Source: Treponema sp.
GTDB lineage: Bacteria > Spirochaetota > Spirochaetia > Treponematales > Treponemataceae
NCBI RefSeq assembly: GCF_024696245.1
Contig: NZ_JAILGZ010000006.1
Span: forward strand, 51,282 to 115,281
DNA: 64,000 nucleotides
Reading direction: 5' to 3'
Part shown: positions 10,601 through 20,429 of the stretch, in pieces
Numbering within the stretch: position 1 is the stretch's first letter
Layout of the letters: each line of letters starts with the position of its first letter
Translations under genes and position numbers: made by a program
The notes under the pieces: model-generated
Databases searched by the model: none
Seen by the model: only the letters and a program-made list of their open reading frames with translations
Told to the model about the DNA's origin: nothing

Positions 10601-11337
10601 TGGATGAAGATATAGCAGGAGATTCTCTTCCTGAATCTGAAACTGCAGCAGATGTAAATGCCGATGATACAGACGTAAATGCAGAAAACGCAGATGTAAA
10701 CGCAGAAGATTCTGCCGGTCAGACTGCAGGTGGAGAAGGTGAATCAGAAACTTCTGCTGATATAAATCCTGAAGATTCCCCTGCTGATGATATTGATTCC
10801 ATGGCTCATCAGATTGCATCAGAAGCGTCAGAGGATAATGACGATGAAGAACTGGACTGGCCTGCAATTACTCCTGAAGAACTTGCCTTTGCAGAAAGTC
10901 AGCCTGCTGTCCGTCCGGAAGAAGATCCTTATGAAATGGCAGCAGATACTATCCGTAAAGTTGTAGATGAACTTACAGAGTACGAAACTTCACAAAAGTT
11001 CAGCCTTACAAGCAAGCTCTTCCAGAACCTTAAGGCTTTCTCACAGTTTTTGCCTGATGGTAAATCAGATGCCTTCTTAAGAAGCCGTACAAACCTTCAG
11101 CTTGAATTTATTATTGCCCGCCGTAGTGGAAAGCGTGGTCTTCTTGCTCAGGCAAGTGCCATTCGTGATCAGCTTGGTGATGATGATATTTCCGGCGTTA
11201 ACTTTGATAAGAAAAAGCTTGCGCTCACCCTCCTTAATTCCATGCTTCCTCTGGTCTATGAACTTCCTGACAAGGAAAAGGCCGGAAAGCTGGAAAAAGA
11301 AGTTGAGCGCATGTTTGAAAAGATTACAAATACATGA
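7675..11337 (+). CDS. TPR protein with long acidic low-complexity region
   Basis: 1220 aa; serial TPR units, then D/E-rich and P/Q-rich disordered segments and a folded C-terminus. Confidence 0.85.
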   Translation: MVNSNSVMIDRAKSAVLARDYNTASRIYTTMLKDDPENVGLLKNLAEMYVKSGQDAQALEVFNRIIILRPDNVNALNNMGAIYRRMKRYEESIAVLEKAIIVDENNTQIFYNMGFTYKLMGMNEEAISCFKKVVNENPQDVLALNHIGAVYAAENKNEEAISWYLKGLKIDPNHPVLHLNLADSYSKIGKYNLAETQYEMALKTKPGWIDAVDSYADMLLTKNRTKEAGQMVKNAIDLNPKNVDMHTKMGKVLYKQNEYDGAEKEFKTALNYDPDNVKALSALADNYEVTGKNEEAIHTMEHLERLEPENSNVQHQYASILLSANKIDDASKKIQKLWNENPEDAKTLNLLSQYYICKDEEEKALQCLKKISEKEPEYSDFYKDCAKRFSQVGNLDKAEKYYKKFNEKNPEDTQVLKNLAETSEKLGNLADSYEYYRQIGELDKDSKTAKKGIEHINDKMLLEKKNEQQEEKSEDFINSEIASVEPSPEKEEIGAEFVKEDSSKEERKLTPEEEFRNRQPYDFEKLTDDTSSAEDIFDSGKLDQEILADNTDKYEDRLDALEDEDDEDFFANNSFGSDSIKGPSEDNMDNMFSPEDITPHKKNDSPFELSDGMDDFQNDYPPKRDNEQNPYASQRPQRPQPQNDPYREDPYRDNPYQQPKEDAYAPPPPQPQPQPPQPQPQEPSYSPQDELFNQKRNEELQKLQDLAKELQDARDQLARQQKENKDQEMERLQKYEDEQNAKRNEELKKLQDLAKELQDARQQLKDAAEKKNEDALQSQQPSKAEQVMPEADEEKYNPQSDMESQPEEDYNPQPDNKNLPPYMRDDSEDEDTIRNMDDDLMPADDEDSADKGPVFTADDSPAHEDAADLSQEVEPLFSEDELEDAADEFDYNQSQPHDKGPDYDSADDLIDDEDLLKQSGSPDSIMSDNDMEDAPYEEPMFDSEDQMKDAYDMMQEDPDEKSLEEVPPAEDAADFMDEDIAGDSLPESETAADVNADDTDVNAENADVNAEDSAGQTAGGEGESETSADINPEDSPADDIDSMAHQIASEASEDNDDEELDWPAITPEELAFAESQPAVRPEEDPYEMAADTIRKVVDELTEYETSQKFSLTSKLFQNLKAFSQFLPDGKSDAFLRSRTNLQLEFIIARRSGKRGLLAQASAIRDQLGDDDISGVNFDKKKLALTLLNSMLPLVYELPDKEKAGKLEKEVERMFEKITNT
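9760..9957 (+). repeat. Two copies of RNEELxKLQDLAKELQDAR at a 141-nt (47 aa) offset
   Basis: Copies at 9760-9816 and 9901-9957 in the TPR/acidic gene. Confidence 0.8.
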
Positions 11338-12469
11338 TTCTTGAACGGGTAAGGAGCTCGTTTGAAGTGGCAGTTATAAGTACGTCATTTTCAAGACGGG
11401 TTCCCCCAAGTTCAGGATCGTAAAGACCAGGTTCCAGAGTAATGATATTGCCTGGTACAAATACCTTGTCTTCTGCAGCCCTCATGCTGATAAATGGAGC
11501 TTCATGAATTTCAAGACCTGTCCCGTGGCCAAGACCATGGGGCATTTTTTTGCCTGCAGCTGCAAAAATCTCATCTGCCTTACGGGCAGCATCTATGATT
11601 TTTTTACCAGGCATGTAAAGCTTGCGGCATTCATCAGCAGCAGTCTGTACAAGTTCAAGAAGTTTTTCCTGTTCTTTTTCAAGAGGACCCCTTGCTACAG
11701 TTATAGTACAGTCAGAAGCGTAACCTTCATAGCAGACACCATAATCAAGAATACTTAAACCTTTGCTTCCCCAGCTTCCACCTGTATATCCAGGGAAGGC
11801 ATGAATTGCAAAGGAGCGGGATGGACCTGCTGATAAAGTATCAAAGCTAGTTCTTTCTGCTCCTTCCTGTCTAAGGTAGCCTTCTGCAAAAAGTGCCACA
11901 TCTGCTTCTGTAAGGGCTTTACCGCTTTTAAGCATTTTTTCTATTTCGTCAGTCATGGCATCTGTAATAGAGCAGGCTTTACGGGTACACTGAATCTCGT
12001 ATTCATCTTTAACGGCCCTGCATTCTTCTACAAAGTCATGTACGGAATTTTCACTGCAGAAAACATCCCAGTCTTTAATTTCATTTTTGAATTTAAGGAA
12101 TTCTACATGAGTTGTTACATCTGGAAGAGCCAGCCTTTTTTCTGAAGAAGCCCCTGTAAAGTCTCCGTCAAACTGAGCCAGAATTGCCTTTACACTGGTA
12201 AGGTAATCCCTTTCAAAATCTGTGTATGGAATAACCCTGTCTGCGTGGGCTTTCTGAGAAGCAAGGTTTACATCCCATGGAATAAGAACAGCTTGGCCCT
12301 TTGAATGAAGTACAAGTACTGCATCATTAGGGTGACCGGTAAGATATCTTACGGAAACATCCCTGCCGTCTTCACTGTCATGAAAAACAGCAGCTGCAAT
12401 GTCATGTTCTTTCATCCAGGCATAAACCTTCTGCCTGCGTGCCTTAAAAATTGAATCTAAATCTGTCAT
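11324..12469 (-). CDS. M24-family Xaa-Pro aminopeptidase
   Basis: LDYGVCYEGYASDCTITVARG, HGLGHGTGLEIHEAPFI and TLEPGLYDPELGGTRLEND metal-site motifs. Confidence 0.85.
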   Translation of the reverse strand: MTDLDSIFKARRQKVYAWMKEHDIAAAVFHDSEDGRDVSVRYLTGHPNDAVLVLHSKGQAVLIPWDVNLASQKAHADRVIPYTDFERDYLTSVKAILAQFDGDFTGASSEKRLALPDVTTHVEFLKFKNEIKDWDVFCSENSVHDFVEECRAVKDEYEIQCTRKACSITDAMTDEIEKMLKSGKALTEADVALFAEGYLRQEGAERTSFDTLSAGPSRSFAIHAFPGYTGGSWGSKGLSILDYGVCYEGYASDCTITVARGPLEKEQEKLLELVQTAADECRKLYMPGKKIIDAARKADEIFAAAGKKMPHGLGHGTGLEIHEAPFISMRAAEDKVFVPGNIITLEPGLYDPELGGTRLENDVLITATSNELLTRSRIMYL

Positions 12470-12493
12470 ATAAAAACCTCTTTATAATTATTT

Positions 12494-14113
12494 TTATCTT
12501 CGTCTTATTTTTGAAAGGGCTGCCTTTAATATTGAATCCTTTGTAATTACAAGAAGGAAAATTCCACAGAAGGCAAATACTGCTACGCTGATTGCTACAG
12601 GAAAACCTGCAGAAATAAAACGTCCGTGTCCTGCAAAAATATCCAGAAGTTTATTCTTAAAAAGAATAAGTGGAATTATTGAAAGACCGGAGAAAAGAGC
12701 AATCTTAACTGCATAAAGAATACTGCCGCCTATTATTTTTTTAGTTTCGATAAAAGCATTTTTCCTGAAGAAAATAAAAAGCATAACTGTGTTTACAAAA
12801 CTTGCAGCCGTAAGGGCAAAGGCAATTCCCTTTCCTTCATATTTATTCACCAGAAGTGAAGCAAGAAGAATGTTTACTCCAAAATTAATAAGCCCTGCCA
12901 GGGTAGGACTTTTTGTATCGGACTGGGCATAAAAAGCTGGTCCTAAAATTCTGTTAAGGGCAATAAATAAAAGTCCTGCTATATGAAAATGAAATACTGC
13001 TGTGGTTTGTTTAATGGAAGAGGCATCAAATTTTCCGGAAGCATAAACTAAAGTAATAAGGGAATCTCCCATAACTATTCCGTAAAAAGTAATTGGAATG
13101 GAAATAAGGGTCATTATTTTGATTGCAGCAGCCAGCATTGAATTAAAATCTGCCCACAGCTGTTTTTTTACAAAGCCGGTAAGGTCAGGAAGAATAACTG
13201 TACCAATGGTTACGGCACAAATACCCAGAATAAGTTCCTGAAGCCTGAGGGAATACTGCAGGGAAGATACAACACCGGTCCCTGCTCTTGTTGCCAGGGC
13301 AGAAGAAACCAGGTCATTTACCTGATAACCTGCCATTCCGATAATTGTAGGTCCTATTAATAAAAGAACTTTTTTTGTTCCAGGATTAGTAAAGGCATTT
13401 TTAAGTGAAGTAAAGCTGATCTTCCAGCCGTTTTTTAATACAAAAGGCAGCTGAAAAAGACACTGTACGCTTCCTCCGCTTATTACACCAATTGCCATGG
13501 CCCTTGCAGGATTTTTTGTAAGGGGAGCAAGCAGGTAGGTGGCAGTAATTACAATTGAATTAAAGAGAATAGGTGTAAAGCCTGAAGGAGAAAAAATCTT
13601 AAGGCCGTTAAGTATTCCCTGAAAAAATGCAGCTATTGAAATTACCACCAGGTAAGGAAACATTATACGGGTAAGGACAGCAGCTTCACTTATAGCTGAC
13701 TGGTTTTTGTAAAATATACGGAGAATCCATGGTGTAAAAATCATTCCCAGGGTTACAAAAAGCACTGTAGAGAAAGTTACCAGTGTAAAGGTTGAATTAA
13801 TGAACTGCTGGGTTCTTTTTTTACCGTCTTCCCCTGATTCTTCTTCAAGATAGCCCTTAAAGGTTGGAATAAAGGCTACGGAAACAGAGTTTTCTGCAAA
13901 AAGACGCCTGAAAAGGTTAGGTATCATAAAGGCATTTGTAAATGCGTCAGAAAGACTGCTTGTTCCTAAAAAGCGGGATTTTGTCATTTCCCTTATAAGT
14001 CCCAGGACTCTGGAAATTAATGTAAGAAGTGAAAGGGATAAGCCCTTTGAAAGAAGTGACCGGGATTTTTTCTTTTCTGTCTGAACAGAAGCTTTGTCAT
14101 CATTATTGCTCAT
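12494..14113 (-). CDS. murJ: Lipid II flippase MurJ (MviN)
   Basis: Polytopic MOP-family protein; SLLTLISRVLGLIREMTKSRFLG...NLFRRLFAENSVSVAFIP. Confidence 0.92.
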   Translation of the reverse strand: MSNNDDKASVQTEKKKSRSLLSKGLSLSLLTLISRVLGLIREMTKSRFLGTSSLSDAFTNAFMIPNLFRRLFAENSVSVAFIPTFKGYLEEESGEDGKKRTQQFINSTFTLVTFSTVLFVTLGMIFTPWILRIFYKNQSAISEAAVLTRIMFPYLVVISIAAFFQGILNGLKIFSPSGFTPILFNSIVITATYLLAPLTKNPARAMAIGVISGGSVQCLFQLPFVLKNGWKISFTSLKNAFTNPGTKKVLLLIGPTIIGMAGYQVNDLVSSALATRAGTGVVSSLQYSLRLQELILGICAVTIGTVILPDLTGFVKKQLWADFNSMLAAAIKIMTLISIPITFYGIVMGDSLITLVYASGKFDASSIKQTTAVFHFHIAGLLFIALNRILGPAFYAQSDTKSPTLAGLINFGVNILLASLLVNKYEGKGIAFALTAASFVNTVMLFIFFRKNAFIETKKIIGGSILYAVKIALFSGLSIIPLILFKNKLLDIFAGHGRFISAGFPVAISVAVFAFCGIFLLVITKDSILKAALSKIRRR

Positions 14114-14301
14114 GGAATGAGTATAAAACTTTGATAATATTTTATAAAGTGGACAGCTTTTTATCTTCTATATTATAAGCCGTGAACTGCCTGTTTCCTG
14201 TAAAGAGCCTTAAAATCTGCTTAAAAAGCTAAACTTTAAGACAAAATTTCATTCTCATTAAAACCCTTGAGTTTTAATCAGATTCTTTATAAACTTGTAC
14301 A

Positions 14302-14329
14302 TTGACTATGTTGTGGCTGTTTAAATAAT
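14302..14329 (+). promoter_or_regulatory. Candidate sigma70-type promoter
   Basis: TTGACT at 14302-14307, 16-nt spacer, AATAAT at 14324-14329, 67 nt upstream of ATG 14397. Confidence 0.4.
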
Positions 14330-14396
14330 GGCAGCACTTTCATTTGTTGAAGATTAGTTTATTCTATAAATATGCCTTTTTGTGGAGATTTTTTGT

Positions 14397-17300
14397 ATGG
14401 AGAATTCACAGCTTAACGTTTCGTCCATGACACCTGTAGTAAAACCAGTACGCATGGGTATTGACGTTGGTTCAACAACCGTAAAAGTAGTAATTTTAGG
14501 AGATAATGACGAGCTCTTGTACGGGGCTTATGAAAGACACCGTGCTGATATCAGAAACACAATCATTCAGGTTGTAAACAATGCCTTTGATACTGTTATA
14601 AGTAAATTCCCTGCCGGAGAAAAGCAGACTGTTAGTGTAAAGGTAACAGGTTCCGGAGGATTTTCAGTATCCCAGTGGCTTAACATTCCTTTTATTCAGG
14701 AAGTAGTAGCTGCTACAACTGCAGTAAAAAAGATTATTCCTCAGACAGATGTTGTAATTGAACTTGGTGGTGAAGACGCCAAAATTACATATTTTAAGGG
14801 TGGTGTAGAGCAGCGCATGAATGGTACCTGTGCCGGTGGTACAGGAGCCTTTATTGACCAGATGGCAGCCCTTCTTGAAACAGATGCTTCCGGCCTTAAT
14901 GAACTTGCCCGTGGAGCAACTACAATTTATCCTATTGCAGCCCGCTGTGGTGTATTTGCCAAGACAGACGTACAGCCTCTTATTAACGAGGGTGCCCGCC
15001 GTGAAGATATTGCAGCTTCCATTTTTCAGGCTGTAGTATCCCAGACTATTTCAGGACTTGCCTGCGGTAAGCCTATCCGCGGTCACGTTGCCTTCCTTGG
15101 TGGACCTCTTCACTTTCTTGATCAGCTCCGCCAGCGCTTTATCGTAACCCTTAAGCTTACAGAAGAAGAAACTATTGTTCCTGATAACAGCCAGCTTTTT
15201 GTTGCCAGCGGTGCAGCATATTCAGCAGAAAGAACTGTAAGATGCCTTAATCCTCAGGAAAAACAGAGGACTTTCCCTACAATTGCAGAATTCCGTGATA
15301 GCCTTTCAAACCTTGTAGGGGCAGAAATGCAGGAAGTTCAGCGTCTTGAACCTCTTTTTAATACTCAGGAAGAAATTGACGAGTTCAACAAGCGTCACTC
15401 TACAGAAAAAGCCCTTACCGGCAAGCTTGAAGAGACAAAAGGTCCTGTATTCCTTGGCCTTGATGCCGGTTCTACTACAACAAAGGCCGTTCTTACAGAT
15501 ACAAAGGGACGTATTCTCTGGAGATTCTATGACGTTAATGCCGGAAACCCTGTAGACCTTGCAGTCCGCGTACTTAAAGACCTTTATAAGATTCTTCCAA
15601 AGGATGTATATATTGCCCGTGCAGTTTCTACCGGTTATGGAGAAGCTCTTTTCCAGGCCGCTTTAGGTGTAGATGCAGGCGAAGTAGAAACAATTACCCA
15701 TTACCGTGCAGCTGATTTCTTTGTTCCTGGTGTTGAATTCCTCCTTGATATTGGTGGACAGGACATGAAGTGTCTTCGTATGAAGGACGGTGCCATTGTT
15801 TCAATTCAGCTTAATGAAGCCTGTTCCGCAGGTTGTGGTTCCTTCCTTGATAACTTTGCCCATACAATGGGTATGAATGTAAGGGACTTCAGTAAAATAG
15901 CCCTTCTTGCCAAAAAGCCTGTAGACCTTGGTACCCGCTGTACTGTATTTATGAACAGCCGTGTAAAGCAGGCCCAGAAGGAAGGTGCAGAAGTTGCTGA
16001 TATTTCTGCCGGACTTTCTTATTCCGTTATTAAAAATGCCCTCTTTAAGGTAATTAAGCTTAGAAAGGCTTCAGATATTGGTTCCAAGGTAGTTGTTCAG
16101 GGTGGTACCTTTAATAACGATGCAGTTCTCCGTGCTTTTGAAAAGATTGCAGGAGTAAATGTATTTCGTCCTGATGTTGCCGGCCTTATGGGTGCCTATG
16201 GTTCTGCCCTTATAGCCCAGGACCAGTGGGAAGATCTCCGTCGTCCTAAGCCGGATGATCCTGACCAGACACCAAAATTCGTTAAGTCAAATATTGCAAA
16301 TCTTGAACAGCTTGAAAGCTTTAAGGTAGACCTGGAACTCCGCCGCTGCGGTAAGTGTTCAAATAACTGTCTCCTTACTATTAATACCTTCTCTACAGAC
16401 GGAGATGAAGGTTCTTCTACCCGTGCAGTACGCAAGTTCATTACAGGAAACCGTTGTGAACGTGGTGCTGAACTTGATGAAGACAAGTCAAAGGTTGTAG
16501 ATGCCAGCAACAAGGCAAATACCCTTACTTCTGACGATGATGACAACAAGAATCTTCCAAACCTCTTTGAATGGAAGTACAAGAGACTCTTCCACTATGT
16601 TCCTCTTCGTCCTGAAGAAGCAACAATGGGTGATGTAGGTATTCCACGTGTACTTAATATGTACGAAAATTACCCTCTCTGGTTTACTTTCTTTACAAAA
16701 CTTGGATTCAGGGTTCGTCTTTCTCCACGTTCCAGCCGTGCAGTTTACGAAAAGGGTCTTGAAACAATTCCATCTGAATCTGTATGTTACCCTGGAAAGA
16801 TTTCCCATGGTCATGTAGAAAGTCTCCTTAAATCAGGAGTTAAATTTATATTCTATCCTTGTGCTCCTTACGAAACCAAGGAAGATTCCGGGGCAGGCAA
16901 CCACTATAACTGTCCTATCGTTACAAGTTATCCTGAAGTTCTCCGCAACAATATTGATGCCCTCCGTCAGGATTCCAGCATAACCTTCCTTAATCCTTTC
17001 CTCCCTATCTATGACGAAAAGCGTCTTGGTGAGCGTCTTTACGAAGTACTTAAGCCTCACTTTAAGAACCTTACTTATGATCAGGTAAAGGATGCGGTAC
17101 ATGCCGGCTGGCTTGAACAGGAAAAATTCCGCCATGATGTACAGGAAAAAGGTGAAGAAACTCTTGAAGAAATCATCCGCCGTGGTGCAAATGGTGTAGT
17201 TCTTGCAGGACGTCCATATCACCTTGATCCGGAAATCAACCATGGTATTCCGGAAATGATTAACGGTCTTGGCCTTGCAGTATTTACAGAAGATTCTGTA

Positions 17301-18986
17301 GCTCACTTTGGAAAAATCGAACGTCCTCTCCGTATTGTAGACCAGTGGACTTACCATAACCGACTTTACCGTGCAGCATCCTTTGTTAACGGAATGCCTA
17401 ACCTGGAACTTGTACAGCTTACTTCTTTTGGTTGTGGTCTTGATGCCGTAACAGCAGATCAGGTTGACGAAATCATGAAGGCAAAGAGCCGCATGTATAC
17501 CCTTATTAAGATCGACGAAGGAAGCAACCTTGGTGCAGTCCGTATCCGTATCCGTTCCCTTATTGCAGCCGTTAAAGCCCGTGAACGTAACAGAATTAAG
17601 CCTGTAGTTAAGAGTGCTGCATATCAGCGTCAGATCTTTACTAAAGAAATGAAGTACAAGCATACAATTCTTGCACCTCAGATGAGTCCTATTCACTTCC
17701 GCCTTTTACAGAGGGCAATGCAGTATTCAGGTTACAACTTTGTTGTTCTTGATGCCGTTGATCCGGGAGCTGTAGAAACAGGACTTAAGTATGTAAACAA
17801 TGATGCCTGCTATCCTTCAATCCTGGTTGCAGGTCAGATGATTCATGCCCTTCAGAGCGGTAAATATGACCTTAACAACGTCAGCCTTCTTATTACCCAG
17901 ACAGGTGGTGGCTGCCGTGCTACAAACTATATCGGATTTATCCGCCGTGCCCTTGCAGATGCAGGTCTTGCCCATATTCCTGTAATTTCCATGAGCACTC
18001 AGGGACTTGAAACAAACCCTGGATGGACTTATTCACTGTCCATGATTAAGAGGTGTTTCCGTTCTGTAATGCTTGGTGACCTTCTTATGAGGGTACTTTA
18101 CAGAACAAGACCTTACGAAGCAGTTCCAGGCAGTGCCAATGCCCTTTATGAAAAATGGAACGGCATTTGTGAAGAAAAGCTCAGGAATATGAATACCTTT
18201 ACCTATCATAAGGTAATCAGGGGAATTATCCGTGACTTTGACAGACTTCCTCTTCTTCCAATTAAAAAGCCTCGTGTAGGTGTTGTAGGAGAAATCCTTG
18301 TTAAGTTCCATCCTACAGCCAACAACGATATCGTTAATACAATTGAGCGTGAAGGTGCTGAATGTGTAATGCCTGATCTTGCAGACTTTGTATTCTATTG
18401 TCTTGCAGAAGGTCCATTCCGCCACAGGGAACTTGCTTTCCCTAAGAAAGAAGAACGTAACTCAAAGCTTCTTGTATGGCTTCTTGAACTTTTCAGAAAG
18501 TACATGAAGAAACAGCTTAGAAAGAGTCACCGTTTTGATCCTCCAGCCCTCATCTGGGATATGCAGAAGGGTGTAGATGATATCGTACAGCTTGGTAACA
18601 TTACCGGAGAAGGATGGTTCCTTACTGCAGAAATGGTAGAACTTATTCATACCGGTGCTCCAAGTATTGCCTGTGTTCAGCCTTTTGCCTGTCTTCCTAA
18701 CCATGTAACAGGTAAGGGTATGATTAAGGAACTCCGCCGCCGTTATCCTGATGCAAATATTTCTGCCATCGATTACGACCCGGGTTCTTCAGAAGTAAAC
18801 CAGCTTAACCGACTTAAGCTTCTTCTCAGTAACTCTCCTGCAGGAAAGCACCCTGACGAAGAAAAGGACGGAATGATTCATACACCGGATCACAAAGTTC
18901 TTAAGCCGGAAATAAGGCTTCCTGAAGGTGCAGCATTCATTGATCCGGAACCGGTTGCAATGCAGGATGCGCCCCTTTCGGTATAA
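14397..18986 (+). CDS. Acyl-CoA dehydratase activase (fused BadF/BadG/HgdC-type ATPase, DUF2229, HgdB-like)
   Basis: Two actin-like ATPase modules (MGIDVGSTTVKVVIL; LGLDAGSTTTKAVL), RRCGKCSNNC cysteine cluster, C-terminal dehydratase-like region; GGAG upstream of ATG 14397. Confidence 0.85.
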   Translation: MENSQLNVSSMTPVVKPVRMGIDVGSTTVKVVILGDNDELLYGAYERHRADIRNTIIQVVNNAFDTVISKFPAGEKQTVSVKVTGSGGFSVSQWLNIPFIQEVVAATTAVKKIIPQTDVVIELGGEDAKITYFKGGVEQRMNGTCAGGTGAFIDQMAALLETDASGLNELARGATTIYPIAARCGVFAKTDVQPLINEGARREDIAASIFQAVVSQTISGLACGKPIRGHVAFLGGPLHFLDQLRQRFIVTLKLTEEETIVPDNSQLFVASGAAYSAERTVRCLNPQEKQRTFPTIAEFRDSLSNLVGAEMQEVQRLEPLFNTQEEIDEFNKRHSTEKALTGKLEETKGPVFLGLDAGSTTTKAVLTDTKGRILWRFYDVNAGNPVDLAVRVLKDLYKILPKDVYIARAVSTGYGEALFQAALGVDAGEVETITHYRAADFFVPGVEFLLDIGGQDMKCLRMKDGAIVSIQLNEACSAGCGSFLDNFAHTMGMNVRDFSKIALLAKKPVDLGTRCTVFMNSRVKQAQKEGAEVADISAGLSYSVIKNALFKVIKLRKASDIGSKVVVQGGTFNNDAVLRAFEKIAGVNVFRPDVAGLMGAYGSALIAQDQWEDLRRPKPDDPDQTPKFVKSNIANLEQLESFKVDLELRRCGKCSNNCLLTINTFSTDGDEGSSTRAVRKFITGNRCERGAELDEDKSKVVDASNKANTLTSDDDDNKNLPNLFEWKYKRLFHYVPLRPEEATMGDVGIPRVLNMYENYPLWFTFFTKLGFRVRLSPRSSRAVYEKGLETIPSESVCYPGKISHGHVESLLKSGVKFIFYPCAPYETKEDSGAGNHYNCPIVTSYPEVLRNNIDALRQDSSITFLNPFLPIYDEKRLGERLYEVLKPHFKNLTYDQVKDAVHAGWLEQEKFRHDVQEKGEETLEEIIRRGANGVVLAGRPYHLDPEINHGIPEMINGLGLAVFTEDSVAHFGKIERPLRIVDQWTYHNRLYRAASFVNGMPNLELVQLTSFGCGLDAVTADQVDEIMKAKSRMYTLIKIDEGSNLGAVRIRIRSLIAAVKARERNRIKPVVKSAAYQRQIFTKEMKYKHTILAPQMSPIHFRLLQRAMQYSGYNFVVLDAVDPGAVETGLKYVNNDACYPSILVAGQMIHALQSGKYDLNNVSLLITQTGGGCRATNYIGFIRRALADAGLAHIPVISMSTQGLETNPGWTYSLSMIKRCFRSVMLGDLLMRVLYRTRPYEAVPGSANALYEKWNGICEEKLRNMNTFTYHKVIRGIIRDFDRLPLLPIKKPRVGVVGEILVKFHPTANNDIVNTIEREGAECVMPDLADFVFYCLAEGPFRHRELAFPKKEERNSKLLVWLLELFRKYMKKQLRKSHRFDPPALIWDMQKGVDDIVQLGNITGEGWFLTAEMVELIHTGAPSIACVQPFACLPNHVTGKGMIKELRRRYPDANISAIDYDPGSSEVNQLNRLKLLLSNSPAGKHPDEEKDGMIHTPDHKVLKPEIRLPEGAAFIDPEPVAMQDAPLSV

Positions 18987-19002
18987 AATATCAGGACGAA
19001 TA

Positions 19003-20394
19003 ATGAAAGTGATGAAAAAAGTTTTCTGTATTATTTCTTTTGCCTTGCTGAATGTTATTCCGGTATTTGCTGACTATCTTTTAGGCAGCCTGCCGGATTC
19101 ATCTGAAATAAGAAGCAGGATTATTGACAGCTGGTTTACAGCCCCTGTCAGTGAACTTCAGAAAAAAAATCCTGAACTGTATGAAGACGCTACTGGAAAC
19201 GTTTTTCAGGTTCGTGCAGAAGAAGGTTTTGACAGTATTTTCATCATAGTTTCACCAAGAGGCTATCAGGAAGTTACCTTTGTTCATGAAGACGGTGAGC
19301 AGACAATGCAGGTTGCCGCCTATGAACGGGGTGCTCCCGGCAGCTGGGTTTTAACCCGTAACAAGGCTACAGGTAAAGCAGAAAACATTCAGTGGTATTT
19401 TAATAAGGATGCTTCCGTTTACATTCAGTTTAAACCTGTTGGCAGCAAGACTTACGGAGATATGATTATTCTTGGTATGTATGCGGCCAGATCCGTAGCA
19501 ATTGGTGTACCTTTTAACAGACTTTACACAGCTTCTTTCCTTGACATTCACCGCTGGACAGAAAAATCCCTTCCATGGAAAAACGTAGAAGTTATTCCGG
19601 GACAGTACAGGGATATTCTTACCATGATTCAGATTATCCGTGAAAAGATTCCTTCAATAGATTATGCTCCTGACCTTTGTTACAACGAAGAAGGAAAACT
19701 TTATTCCATTCTTAAAAACAAGCCCTTTACCCTTATAAATGAAGAAGACGGAAGTGAATATATTCCGGAAGACAACGGTCGTCTTTCTTTAAGCGGAGCC
19801 GGCTTTATAAAATGGATTGTAGACGGAATCATAGAACCTGTAACAGGAAAAAACACAGCCATAGCAGAACTTGAGCAGCCTACAGTTTACTTTGATTCAA
19901 CAAGTAAAAACGGAGTTATCTCCCAGGAAGCCAGCATAACTTTTGCCCTGGACTGGGTAAGGAATCTTGCAGCAAAGGCAGTTTCCGTAAGAACAGGCCG
20001 CAGCTTTACTTTTGAAAACGGCGGTGTAGATGTAAACGTAAAGATTTTTTCTTCTGACATTCAGAATGGAAAAGTCGTAGATAACACCGGATATATTCCA
20101 GATACAGGATATGAATTTAAAAATCTTAAGGCCATGCTTTACGTCCTTGCTGTCCGTGAACCGGGCTGGTTTTATATAGCAGCGGTAAAACAGCATTCTG
20201 CCATTAAGCATGACGAATTTGTCTTCAGTGATACTGCAGTTTTCTTTCCTTACTTTGATGACTCAGGAAAGTTTGACTGTGCTGTTTTTATGAACGGTAA
20301 GGAAGTATCTTTTGAAGATTATCTTTCCCTCTATAAAAATGCCTACATTCATCTTAACAGGGTTAAGTCGTCGGAATATTTTTATCCACGCTGA
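19003..20394 (+). CDS. Exported hypothetical protein
   Basis: ATG 19003 gives MKVMKKVFCIISFALLNVIPVFADY, a signal peptide. Confidence 0.7.
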   Translation: MKVMKKVFCIISFALLNVIPVFADYLLGSLPDSSEIRSRIIDSWFTAPVSELQKKNPELYEDATGNVFQVRAEEGFDSIFIIVSPRGYQEVTFVHEDGEQTMQVAAYERGAPGSWVLTRNKATGKAENIQWYFNKDASVYIQFKPVGSKTYGDMIILGMYAARSVAIGVPFNRLYTASFLDIHRWTEKSLPWKNVEVIPGQYRDILTMIQIIREKIPSIDYAPDLCYNEEGKLYSILKNKPFTLINEEDGSEYIPEDNGRLSLSGAGFIKWIVDGIIEPVTGKNTAIAELEQPTVYFDSTSKNGVISQEASITFALDWVRNLAAKAVSVRTGRSFTFENGGVDVNVKIFSSDIQNGKVVDNTGYIPDTGYEFKNLKAMLYVLAVREPGWFYIAAVKQHSAIKHDEFVFSDTAVFFPYFDDSGKFDCAVFMNGKEVSFEDYLSLYKNAYIHLNRVKSSEYFYPR

Positions 20395-20429
20395 CCTGAA
20401 TAAACACGTAATTAAATAAGGAGATTTCT

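Noticed and set aside
14258-14279. ATTAAAAC/GTTTTAAT inverted repeat between murJ and the activase gene
   Set aside because: A/T-only stem without T-tract or known operator; could be chance in AT-rich DNA.
16833-17696. 287-aa minus-strand ORF
   Set aside because: Lies wholly inside the well-supported activase gene; Cys/Lys/Tyr-rich nonsense composition.
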